A stretch of 6,394 nucleotides of DNA from Bacillota bacterium (GCA_023415335.1 JAEZLD010000038.1:1-6394); one strand, 5' to 3'. Shown: positions 1-5,255, numbered from the stretch's first letter. Numbers and translations are program-made. Notes: generated from the letters alone by a model not told the origin.

Positions 1-485
1 AGAACCACAACAAAATTTATACCTGCTCTGTTCTCTACCACTACGTCCTGTATATCAAATATATCTGATTGACCTAATATCTTTTCTACTGCCTTTATTG
101 TGGAAAATGCCACAAGCTTGTACTTCTTTGAGGAGGTTTTAATTCCCATTTCGAGAACTGAATATTCCTGGTCATCATATATAAGTCTGACGGTGCATTG
201 TGCTATGTTGCCTTCAGTTGTAAGGGTAGCTCCTGAGAACCTTATTCTTCTGATCTCCTCTTTATCATCGGTATGTATCTGAGCAATGCTTATTACCCTT
301 CTGTCAATTCTAAAATCGAATGATGCCAGAAGAGAAGATTCAATGTCCCTTGCAATCTGTTTTGGAGACCTTAACGTATTGGAAAGCACATGCAGCTCCT
401 CAATTCCGCTGTCCGAGGCAACAAACTTTGTACTTAATACGCCGTCAATCTTATTAACCACTTCCTGAAATGCCTTCACATCCAA
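1..485 (-). CDS. Conserved protein of unknown function, N-terminal part (runs off left edge)
   Basis: I do not recognise a named family. About 161 residues are visible, beginning (TTG)DVKAFQEVVNKIDGV; the C-terminus lies beyond base 1. The start is a TTG at 485-483, placed by a GGAGGG ribosome site (497-492) six bases upstream; no ATG fits. The first half (about residues 25-75) carries EELHVLSNTLRSPKQIARD followed by a stretch containing DRRVISIAQI. The second half (about 80-140) looks like alternating strands and one helix (RIRFSGATL, IAQCTVRLIYDDQEYSVLEMG, then KLVAFSTIKAVEKIL), suggesting a compact alpha/beta domain. No signal peptide, membrane segment or Cys cluster is visible, so it is probably cytosolic. 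From memory, proteins with a similar 'EEIHV...R.PKQI.RDIES' signature occur in other Gram-positive bacteria as uncharacterised proteins; I could not check this. The coding frame is open throughout and has the same codon habits as the other genes, so I take it as real. Confidence 0.8.
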   Translation of the reverse strand, partial: MDVKAFQEVVNKIDGVLSTKFVASDSGIEELHVLSNTLRSPKQIARDIESSLLASFDFRIDRRVISIAQIHTDDKEEIRRIRFSGATLTTEGNIAQCTVRLIYDDQEYSVLEMGIKTSSKKYKLVAFSTIKAVEKILGQSDIFDIQDVVVENRAGINFVVV

Positions 486-830
486 TTCAATCCCTCCGCT
501 CTCTATTCACAACTTAATGGGATGCTTTTTCAATAGTTTATTAAAAACACCATATTATAAAATAAATCCCTCTTACCACATTTTAACATATATTATTAAA
601 AATATATACTTTTTTATAGCTTTATATATATTTTTTTGAATTTACACAAATTGCTACCTCGTTACCTTTATTTCGCAATAAGAAATATATTTTCACATAC
701 AATACAATGCTAAACTACATAAATTTACAGTATTTCGATTTTTATATTTCTTTTACTCCTACTATTATATTAATTTTATAATTAATACACAATTAAATTT
801 GTGTTATCTCTTTCATTAAATATTCCTTAA
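486..830. other. Gene-free, very AT-rich intergenic stretch
   Basis: No convincing gene is present. The stretch holds the upstream region of the minus-strand gene that starts at 485. The only -10-like hexamer I can point to there is TATAAT on the minus strand (559-554), with no good -35 at normal distance. A small inverted repeat ACACAA...TTGTGT spans 787-804. The composition is almost entirely A and T from about 540 to 830, which is common between clostridial operons. I see no RNA gene, riboswitch-like structured segment or mobile-element end. Confidence 0.5.
492..497 (-). promoter_or_regulatory. Ribosome binding site setting a TTG start
   Basis: GGAGGG on the minus strand lies six bases before the TTG at 485-483. 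It selects that codon over the GTG two codons further in, which would be 12 bases away. Confidence 0.6.
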
Positions 831-875
831 TAAACAATTATGGGAAAGCTTTAACTGCTTCCCCATAATTGTTTA
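831..875 (-). terminator. Rho-independent terminator of the cotJ operon
   Basis: A near-perfect inverted repeat has 19-base arms (831-849 and 857-875) with one G-T type mismatch and a 7-base loop. The GC core GGGAAAGC/GCTTCCCC sits innermost, flanked by AT-only arms ending in TTGTTTA. It lies 20 bases beyond the cotJC stop codon. The symmetric AT arms could also stop transcription from the left, but nothing reads toward it from that side. Confidence 0.85.
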
Positions 876-895
876 TATACTACATACTGCTTTAT

Positions 896-1468
896 TTAAA
901 AGACTCTTTTGCCGTCCAGGAAATCATATACATCATCCAAAGCCTCTCCAAACCTCTGGAAATGCACCACCTCCCTGGCCCATAGGAACTTAAGTACCTC
1001 CTTAATGTCATAGTCGTCTGTCAGGCTAATAAGATGCTCATAGGTGGACCTGGCCTTCTGCTCTGCTGCCATATCCTCACTTATATCCGTTACAGGGTCT
1101 CCAAGGGTTGCAATGTATGCTGCAGTCCATGGTACTCCATTGGTGTCCGTGGGAAAAAGTGCATTGTCATGCTGGGCAAAATGTCCATCCAATCCTGCAG
1201 CCTTAAGCTCCTCTACAGTTGCCCCGTCCATAAGCTGGTATATCATTGCGCAGATAATCTCCACATGTGCCAGCTCTTCAGTCCCAATATCAGTAAGTAA
1301 CCCCTTTGTTTTGCTTGTTGGCATGGTATACCTTTGGTTTAAATATCTTATTGATGCAGACAGTTCCCCATCTGGTCCTCCGTACTGTGTTACAAGCATC
1401 TTTGCCATTCTTAAATCCCTGCTCTTCAGATGAACTGGGAACTCAAGCTTTTTTTCATATATCCACAT
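896..1468 (-). CDS. cotJC: Spore coat protein CotJC, manganese-catalase family
   Basis: 190 residues, full length for CotJC. The protein is a ferritin-like four-helix bundle related to dimanganese catalases, which break down hydrogen peroxide. All five ligands expected from Lactobacillus plantarum Mn-catalase can be placed: Glu35 (GPDGELSAS), Glu65 and His68 (TEELAHVE), Glu136 (MAAEQKAR) and His169 (REVVHFQRF). The 3-residue and 33-residue spacings match that enzyme. A catalytic role is therefore plausible, but in Bacillus CotJC is known as a coat component made in the mother cell. The ATG start at 1468 has a GGAGG site 8 bases upstream that overlaps the end of cotJB. It is the last gene of the operon, 12 bases after cotJB, and is followed by a strong terminator. 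Compared with full Mn-catalases (about 260-300 residues) it lacks the C-terminal extension, as is normal for CotJC. Confidence 0.96.
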   Translation of the reverse strand: MWIYEKKLEFPVHLKSRDLRMAKMLVTQYGGPDGELSASIRYLNQRYTMPTSKTKGLLTDIGTEELAHVEIICAMIYQLMDGATVEELKAAGLDGHFAQHDNALFPTDTNGVPWTAAYIATLGDPVTDISEDMAAEQKARSTYEHLISLTDDYDIKEVLKFLWAREVVHFQRFGEALDDVYDFLDGKRVF

Positions 1469-1480
1469 AATCCTGTCCTC

Positions 1481-1768
1481 CTATTCTCCTGATTCCCAGG
1501 GCCATGGACCTTCCACCCACTGCCATGGGCTTCTGCTTGTGCTGCAGCCAAAGCTGCTTAGTGGTCCATACTTCTGCTCATATTCTTTTTTGATCCTTGT
1601 AAGATTCTCCGAGGCTGCATTATAGTCATTTAATGCCTCCTGGTCATCAGGATTGTTGTCCAGGTATAGTGTCAGCTCTACGGCTGCAAATTCCAGTTCT
1701 CTTATCTTCCCCAGCATCTGACACCTGCCATCATCATCGCTCTTTTTATTTCCCCAATACATGCTCAT
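1481..1768 (-). CDS. cotJB: Spore coat protein CotJB
   Basis: 95 residues, typical of CotJB, a small coat protein encoded with CotJC and thought to help its assembly on the spore; no enzymatic role is known. Visible hallmarks are the helix ELEFAAVELTLYLDNNPDDQEAL (residues 25-47), a charged helical segment ending EQKYGPL, and the Trp/Pro-rich tail PWQWVEGPWPWE near the C-terminus, characteristic of the family. The ATG at 1768 follows an AGGAGGGGG site about 7-10 bases upstream that overlaps the cotJA stop codon. A second in-frame ATG two codons further in is a possible alternative. Gaps of 14 bases to cotJA and 12 to cotJC indicate co-transcription and probable translational coupling. Confidence 0.95.
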   Translation of the reverse strand: MSMYWGNKKSDDDGRCQMLGKIRELEFAAVELTLYLDNNPDDQEALNDYNAASENLTRIKKEYEQKYGPLSSFGCSTSRSPWQWVEGPWPWESGE

Positions 1769-1782
1769 GTTCCATCCCCCTC

Positions 1783-2007
1783 CTATTCCTTAGACTTGAT
1801 TGCATAAGGTATATCCAGGTTAGGGAATATGGTTCCCTTTTTCAGGCCCTCAGCTAAAGGATATGGCATCACATACGGCTGGCGGGGAACATAGGCTCTG
1901 GCAAGCATCTTCTTAGAATTACAGGGCATTTCCCTGGTTTCCTCTGAGTTCCTGTCACCCCCCCTTAGATAGATAGGATTTACATATGGAATGTAAATCT
2001 GGCTCAA
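1783..2007 (-). CDS. cotJA: Spore coat associated protein CotJA
   Basis: First gene of cotJABC. With the TTG start at 2007-2005 the product has 74 residues, beginning (M)SQIYIPYVNPIY. I prefer this start because AAGGAG (2021-2016) lies 8 bases upstream. The GTG at 2016-2014 that gives the longest frame overlaps this ribosome site and cannot use it. The family hallmark is the C-terminal LKKGTIFPNLDIPY, matching the 'LxxGTLWPxLYxPY' pattern of CotJA, preceded by a Tyr/Pro-rich segment (AYVPRQPYVMPYPLAEG). The protein is needed for incorporation of the CotJ complex in Bacillus; no catalytic residues are expected. It is probably transcribed in the mother cell during sporulation from the divergent spacer at 2022-2157. 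Confidence 0.92.
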   Translation of the reverse strand: MSQIYIPYVNPIYLRGGDRNSEETREMPCNSKKMLARAYVPRQPYVMPYPLAEGLKKGTIFPNLDIPYAIKSKE

Positions 2008-2015
2008 TTTATTCA

Positions 2016-2021
2016 CTCCTT
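2016..2021 (-). promoter_or_regulatory. Ribosome binding site deciding the cotJA start
   Basis: AAGGAG on the minus strand. Its last G is the first base of an in-frame GTG, so that GTG is sterically unusable. The TTG 8 bases downstream is the better start. Confidence 0.7.
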
Positions 2022-2059
2022 GATTTTTGCTACCAATACATAATATTCAGTTAAAAACC

Positions 2060-2088
2060 AATGGGTGATGGCAAGTTTGCATATATTC
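2060..2088 (-). promoter_or_regulatory. Possible sigma-E-type promoter of cotJABC
   Basis: On the minus strand GAATATA (2088-2082) resembles the sigma-E -35 pattern KMATATT at 6 of 7 positions. After 14 bases CACCCATT (2067-2060) follows, matching CATACANT at its C, A, C, A and T positions but missing two core bases. The spacing fits sigma-E, and the operon is known to be mother-cell expressed in Bacillus. The imperfect -10 makes this a weak call. Confidence 0.35.
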
Positions 2089-2103
2089 TATTTCTCATAG
2101 TAA

Positions 2104-2112
2104 TGATATAAT
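2104..2112 (+). promoter_or_regulatory. Extended -10 promoter for the DUF4438 gene
   Basis: TGATATAAT is a perfect TGnTATAAT extended -10, 45 bases before the ATG at 2158. No good -35 is present at 17 bases, which is tolerated by extended -10 promoters. It lies about 16 bases from the putative cotJ -35, so the two promoters share the same short spacer. Confidence 0.5.
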
Positions 2113-2157
2113 TATTTCAAGACAGTCTATAACATTTGAATTAAGGGGGATTATTCT

Positions 2158-3018
2158 ATGTTGACAACTAACGAAAAAAAACTTGTGATGCAATCAGTTC
2201 AGGGAAAAATACATCATCCTACATCGGGGGCATCTCCATACAGAATAAGCCATGAGGGTGAGCCATGTATACTGCCTGCAACAGGCGGAATAACCTATAA
2301 TGTGAAAATAGGCGATTCAGTGTATGGAATGGAAGCTGACCATGTGGAGCCAGGAGTATCTCTGAAGAACCCTAATGAGGCCGAGAACGGTGCCCTTCAG
2401 CTGCTTTCCTGCATAGGCAACAGAGCTGTAGTAGTATCGGGAGATGCTAAGGGGGCCAGAGGCTTTGTTACTGGCAAGCATGGCGGAATAGAACACCTTC
2501 TAATATATTTCAGGCAGGAGGACCTTGAAATGATGTCCATAGATGATTCCATAAGAATCAAGGCCTGGGGTCAGGGACTTAAGATAGATGGACATGAAAA
2601 CGTTAAGGTTATGAACATAGACCCGGACTTGTTCAATAAGCTGGGAATAACTGAAAAGGATTCAAAGCTGGTATTACCTGTGGCAGGAATAGTGCCTCCA
2701 TTTATGATGGGCTCCGGTATAGGTTCTCCCAGCGCCTATAGAGGCGACTATGACATAATGACAGCAGACAAGGGTGAGCTTGAAAAATACGGTTTAAACA
2801 AGCTTAAATATGGAGACATCGTTTTGCTGCAGGATTGTGACACTTCCTTTGGAAGAGGCTATCTTAAGGGAGCAGTTACCGTAGGAGTTGTAGTGCACAG
2901 CGACTGCGTAAAGATGGGACATGGTCCTGGAGTAACAACAATAATGACCAGCAAGGAGCCTGTTATTGAAGGCATAATAGATGAAAATGCCAACATAGGC
3001 ACCTATATTGGCCTGTAA
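2158..3018 (+). CDS. DUF4438 domain-containing protein
   Basis: 286 residues. The whole length matches my recollection of the DUF4438 family, whose function is unknown. Conserved-looking blocks in order are ILPATGG (38-44), DHVEPGVS (61-68), SCIGN (84-88), VTGKHGG (104-110), KAWGQGLK (135-142), MGSGIG (184-189), RGDYDI (195-200), HSD (247-249) and GHGPG (254-258). The clustering of His, Asp and Gly at 61-62, 108, 197, 247-249 and 255 would suit a metal or small-molecule site, but this is inference. There is no signal peptide or membrane helix, so it is probably cytosolic. The ATG start has AAGGGGG (2143-2149) 8 bases upstream. It is transcribed alone, divergent from cotJ and separated from the kinase gene by a 118-base spacer with its own promoter-like signals. 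Nothing in the context fixes its substrate. Confidence 0.88.
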   Translation: MLTTNEKKLVMQSVQGKIHHPTSGASPYRISHEGEPCILPATGGITYNVKIGDSVYGMEADHVEPGVSLKNPNEAENGALQLLSCIGNRAVVVSGDAKGARGFVTGKHGGIEHLLIYFRQEDLEMMSIDDSIRIKAWGQGLKIDGHENVKVMNIDPDLFNKLGITEKDSKLVLPVAGIVPPFMMGSGIGSPSAYRGDYDIMTADKGELEKYGLNKLKYGDIVLLQDCDTSFGRGYLKGAVTVGVVVHSDCVKMGHGPGVTTIMTSKEPVIEGIIDENANIGTYIGL

Positions 3019-3036
3019 ATATTTGCATATTTTTTT
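3017..3036 (+). terminator. Weak AT-only hairpin with T-run after the DUF4438 gene
   Basis: AAATAT (3017-3022), a 4-base loop and ATATTT (3027-3032) are followed by further Ts to 3036; the left arm overlaps the stop codon. There is no GC in the stem, so it is probably leaky, and some transcripts may continue into the lipid kinase gene. Confidence 0.3.
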
Positions 3037-3043
3037 ATGATAA

Positions 3044-3075
3044 TTCATATACCATTCACAAAAATGGTATATAAT
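3044..3075 (+). promoter_or_regulatory. Promoter with overlapping palindrome before the lipid kinase gene
   Basis: A perfect 10-base inverted repeat ATATACCATT (3047-3056) / AATGGTATAT (3063-3072) has a 6-base spacer. Its right arm overlaps TATAAT (3070-3075) and the sequence TGGTATATA (3065-3073), either of which could be a -10; TTCATA (3044-3049) is a possible -35 for the latter at 18 bases. No T-run follows on the plus strand, so it is not a normal terminator. A repressor operator or a 5' mRNA hairpin are the two readings. The promoter would give a leader of about 55 bases to the ATG at 3137. Confidence 0.45.
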
Positions 3076-3136
3076 ATAGTCAAGCTGGGTATAGCTACCT
3101 GGTGGTATTTATATTAATAAACTCAGGAGAAAGAAA

Positions 3137-4039
3137 ATGTATAAGAAGATGATGCTTGTCATAAACCCAAGGGCAGGTAAGATGCAATCAAGGAGCAACC
3201 TTTTTAACTTAATAAATCTATTCTATCAGAATGGCTATGAGGTTACGGTTTACCCCACCCAGGAAAGGTCGGATGCCACAAGGATTGTAATTGAAAATGC
3301 CTTTAGATATGACATAATCACCTGCTGTGGTGGAGACGGAACACTTAATGAAGTGATATCAGGGCTCATGCACCTTTCAAACCGTCCGCCTTTGGGATAT
3401 ATACCTTCCGGCACTACAAACGACCTGGCCACCAGTCTAGAGCTAAACAACGGAATGATGAAAGCTGCCCAGGCAATAGTATCAGGAGTTGAGTATTTCT
3501 ATGACATAGGTTCCTTCAACAATAGGTTTTTTACCTACATAGCAGCCTTTGGAGCCTTTACAGAGGTTTCATACTCTACTCCTCAGCAAACAAAAAATTC
3601 CTTAGGACATCTGGCATACATACTGGAAGGAATAAGGCGCCTTCCGGAAATTAGATCCTATAGATTGAAGATTGAATATGACACAGGTGCTGTGGAGGAT
3701 GATTTTGTATTTGGAGCAGTAACCAATTCCACATCCATGGGTGGAGTGCTTAGGCTAAGGCCAGATGAGGTAAGACTTAATGATGGCCTTTTTGAAATCG
3801 TTCTTATAAGAAATCCGAAAAATCTCCTGCAGTTGCAGCGCATAGTCTCAGGTCTTCTCATGCAGAAGTATGATGACAAGGATGTTCTCCTTCTCCATTC
3901 ATCTAAAATAAGGGTTACATCACTTAATGAAATACCCTGGACCCTTGACGGGGAGGATGGTGGCCTCCACACGGAGGTCGAGATTGTAAATAACAACAAA
4001 GCCATATGCTTCATGATAAATAAAAGCCTGGAGCTGTAA
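3137..4039 (+). CDS. Diacylglycerol/lipid kinase family protein (DagK/YegS type)
   Basis: 300 residues, the usual size for soluble bacterial lipid kinases of the DAGK catalytic family, which phosphorylate diacylglycerol or related lipids with ATP at the membrane face. Motifs in order are the N-terminal strand MLVINPRAGK (6-15), the nucleotide-binding CCGGDGTLNEV (63-73), PSGTTNDLA (90-98), the LNDGLFEI segment with Asp216 (214-221), and the C-terminal LDGE (270-273) whose Asp271 is the likely general base, as in Staphylococcus DgkB. All core residues are intact. There is no transmembrane segment, unlike the small integral DgkA. Likely roles are recycling diacylglycerol into phosphatidate for membrane lipid synthesis; YegS/BmrU-like enzymes acting on other lipids cannot be excluded. 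The ATG follows AGGAG (3125-3129) at 7 bases. It ends convergently with the regulator gene on a shared terminator. Confidence 0.94.
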   Translation: MYKKMMLVINPRAGKMQSRSNLFNLINLFYQNGYEVTVYPTQERSDATRIVIENAFRYDIITCCGGDGTLNEVISGLMHLSNRPPLGYIPSGTTNDLATSLELNNGMMKAAQAIVSGVEYFYDIGSFNNRFFTYIAAFGAFTEVSYSTPQQTKNSLGHLAYILEGIRRLPEIRSYRLKIEYDTGAVEDDFVFGAVTNSTSMGGVLRLRPDEVRLNDGLFEIVLIRNPKNLLQLQRIVSGLLMQKYDDKDVLLLHSSKIRVTSLNEIPWTLDGEDGGLHTEVEIVNNNKAICFMINKSLEL

Positions 4040-4041
4040 TA

Positions 4042-4082
4042 AAAAACTAAGGGCAATCCATAAAGGGCTGCCCTTAGTTTTT
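4042..4082. terminator. Bidirectional rho-independent terminator
   Basis: The arms AAAAACTAAGGGCA (4042-4055) and TGCCCTTAGTTTTT (4069-4082) pair perfectly over 14 bases around a 13-base loop. The A-run on one side and T-run on the other give U-tracts in both directions. It lies 3 bases after the kinase stop and 18 bases beyond the stop of the convergent regulator gene. Confidence 0.93.
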
Positions 4083-4099
4083 ATAATAATACATTGTGA

Positions 4100-4684
4100 C
4101 TATATCCTGGTTTTAATCAGCCCATGCTGGTTGCAGTATGCATATATGATTCCCTTCCCTGTTATAGGGAACCTGGCCTGGGCGTCCTGTTCAGGGTAAA
4201 GCTTCACAAGCTGGACCCTGTCCCAGTTAATATAGGCAAAAAAGGATATAAAATGTGTCTTGGTCATGGGGTGCTGTATGGTAACAAAATAATCATTTTC
4301 CACCCTCTCAACCTGAATCACATGGTTGTCATCAGGCTCCTCAGCCTCCTGCACAGGCAGAGTAATACCGCAGCAGCTGAAGGCTCCCTCCCCTATAGAA
4401 TGGATTACGTTTCCACAAATTGGGCATACATAAAACTTGGTTCTCTGCATATTAGCCGAACGGTTGCTGTTAATCACACATTCCCCAGACAGCAGCTCAG
4501 CTACCGAAACTCCAAGGGCTATTGCCAGAGGCTCTATAAGTGAGATGTCCGGCAGCCCCTTTCCAGTCTCCCATTTGGATACAGTTTTATCGCTTACAAT
4601 AAGCATGTCAGCTAACTGCTTCTGGGTAATCCCCTTTCTTTCTCTTAATGCCTTTATTATATTTCCTGTAACATAGCTTGTCAT
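4100..4684 (-). CDS. XRE-family regulator fused to a desulfoferrodoxin/superoxide reductase-like domain
   Basis: 194 residues in two domains. Residues 6-65 form an XRE/Cro-CI helix-turn-helix (ITQKQLADMLIVSDKTVSKWE at 19-39, followed by the usual GLPDISLIEPLAIALGVSVAELL). Residues 83-192 match desulfoferrodoxin. First comes a Cys4 site, C87-x2-C90 and C104-C105 (FYVCPICGN...SCCG). Then comes the pattern of the superoxide reductase iron centre: His121, His138 and His144 (HPMTKTH), Cys184 and His187 (YCNQHG). The H-x5-H and C-x2-H spacings equal those of Desulfovibrio desulfoferrodoxin. The conserved Glu-Lys pair before the first His (EKHV) is here Asp-Asn (DNHV), so enzyme activity is doubtful and a sensing role more likely. 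The ATG follows AAGGAAG at 9 bases. I recall similar fusions annotated only as HTH proteins in other Clostridia, with no known function. The target is probably its own spacer and the divergent gene (inference). Confidence 0.88.
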   Translation of the reverse strand: MTSYVTGNIIKALRERKGITQKQLADMLIVSDKTVSKWETGKGLPDISLIEPLAIALGVSVAELLSGECVINSNRSANMQRTKFYVCPICGNVIHSIGEGAFSCCGITLPVQEAEEPDDNHVIQVERVENDYFVTIQHPMTKTHFISFFAYINWDRVQLVKLYPEQDAQARFPITGKGIIYAYCNQHGLIKTRI

Positions 4685-4716
4685 AGTTAATCACTTCCTT
4701 ATCAATTACTATATTT

Positions 4717-4745
4717 ATAATAACCTGCAGATAACATATACACAA
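4717..4745 (-). promoter_or_regulatory. Promoter of the XRE-desulfoferrodoxin gene
   Basis: On the minus strand TTGTGT (4745-4740) and TATTAT (4722-4717) are separated by exactly 17 bases, a sigma-A-like arrangement with a good -10 and a half-matching -35. It lies about 33 bases before the ATG at 4684. Confidence 0.5.
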
Positions 4746-4746
4746 C

Positions 4747-4780
4747 CTACGCTCCGTAGAGCAAAGCTTTAAGACAAAGC
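4747..4780. repeat. Nested palindromes between divergent promoters (candidate operators)
   Basis: CTACG-CTC-CGTAG (4747-4759) overlaps GCTC-CGTA-GAGC (4751-4762). These are followed by the palindrome AAAGCTTT (4763-4770) and GCTTT-AAGAC-AAAGC (4766-4780). The cluster begins one base from the minus-strand -35 and ends three bases before the plus-strand extended -10. It is therefore well placed for a dimeric regulator controlling both genes. XRE proteins often bind such hyphenated palindromes; that this one does so is inference. Confidence 0.45.
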
Positions 4781-4783
4781 ATG

Positions 4784-4792
4784 TGGTATAAT
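4784..4792 (+). promoter_or_regulatory. Extended -10 promoter toward the DUF1540 gene
   Basis: TGGTATAAT is a perfect extended -10. No good -35 is visible, which suits an activator-dependent or extended -10 promoter. The leader to the ATG at 4885 would be about 85 bases. Weaker elements nearer the gene, such as TATAAA at 4823-4828, cannot be excluded. Confidence 0.5.
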
Positions 4793-4884
4793 TTCCTTAT
4801 CTTAACTCTATTAGTATTCAAGTATAAATATTTTGTCTGCATTTCGGTTATACTTCAATAAGATAGTAAAAGGAGGTTTTAAAT

Positions 4885-5208
4885 ATGCCCATACAGTGCA
4901 GTGCCATATCATGTGCACATAATAAAGACAGGGTTTGTTACGCTAATGCCATAATGGTTGAGGGCAGGGATGCTCACACCTCTACAGAAACTGCCTGTGC
5001 TACCTACACAGAGCCTGTAGGTGAAGGCTTTAATGAATTTGTAAGCTCTACAAATGCAGGGGATGCTCCCTGCACCCATATAGGATGCAAGGCTGAAAGC
5101 TGTATGTATAATGACCATGAAAAATGCATGGCTGGTGCCATAGTTGTAGATGGAGAGGATGCCCGTTCATATCAGCAGACAGACTGCGAAACATATAGGC
5201 AAAGATAA
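4885..5208 (+). CDS. Small Cys-rich protein with two DUF1540 repeats
   Basis: 107 residues. Two copies of the DUF1540 motif (about residues 3-41 and 66-104) are joined by a linker rich in small and acidic residues (TEPVGEGFNEFVSSTNAGD). Each repeat has exactly the same cysteine spacing: C5-x4-C10-x7-C18-x19-C38 and C68-x4-C73-x7-C81-x19-C101. Shared words are SC-x-(H/Y)N, AIxV(E/D)G-x-DA and the T-x-C-x-TY ending. One extra Cys (C63) lies in the linker. DUF1540 has no established function; four conserved Cys per repeat suggest one metal ion or a disulfide pair each (inference). There is no signal peptide, so it is probably cytosolic. The ATG has a strong AGGAGG (4871-4876) 8 bases upstream, so it may be highly translated. 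It is divergent from the XRE-desulfoferrodoxin gene, its likely regulator, and is followed closely by a terminator. Confidence 0.92.
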   Translation: MPIQCSAISCAHNKDRVCYANAIMVEGRDAHTSTETACATYTEPVGEGFNEFVSSTNAGDAPCTHIGCKAESCMYNDHEKCMAGAIVVDGEDARSYQQTDCETYRQR

Positions 5209-5214
5209 TTAAAA

Positions 5215-5251
5215 GCTGCAGCAAAATGGAATGATTCCCTTTTGCTGCAGC
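5215..5251. terminator. Bidirectional terminator between the DUF1540 and CNNM genes
   Basis: GCTGCAGCAAAA (5215-5226) and TTTTGCTGCAGC (5240-5251) pair perfectly over 12 bases, and the loop contains a further GGAA-TGA-TTCC hairpin. On the minus strand the stem is followed by TTTTAATT, a good U-tract; on the plus strand by CTCTTTA, which is weaker. It sits 4 bases beyond the stop codon of the minus-strand gene and 6 beyond that of the plus-strand gene. Confidence 0.9.
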
Positions 5252-5255
5252 CTCT

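Noticed and set aside
100..468. Two plus-strand frames of 60 residues each
   Set aside because: They are interrupted relative to each other and are antisense to the continuous minus-strand frame, which has a good ribosome site.
787..804. Inverted repeat ACACAA...TTGTGT
   Set aside because: Six-base arms in nearly pure AT DNA, with no promoter or T-run nearby; not above what chance would give.
793..830. Seven-codon minus-strand peptide frame (MKEITQI) after AAGGA, just past the cotJ terminator
   Set aside because: Too short, in AT-rich DNA where such patterns arise by chance, and not placed as a leader of any gene.
1034..1433. Plus-strand open frames of 88 and 129 residues antisense to cotJC
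   Set aside because: They lie entirely opposite a clear Mn-catalase-family gene, lack ribosome sites and have low-complexity Ser/Ala/Val content typical of shadow frames.
3081..3106. Possible structured leader (CTGGGTATAGCTACCTGG) before the lipid kinase gene, considered as a riboswitch
   Set aside because: The pairing is only about four perfect bases and matches no riboswitch or T-box core that I can recognise.
4124..4543. Plus-strand open frame of 139 residues
   Set aside because: It is opposite the desulfoferrodoxin and HTH domains, with no ribosome site and no recognisable motif.
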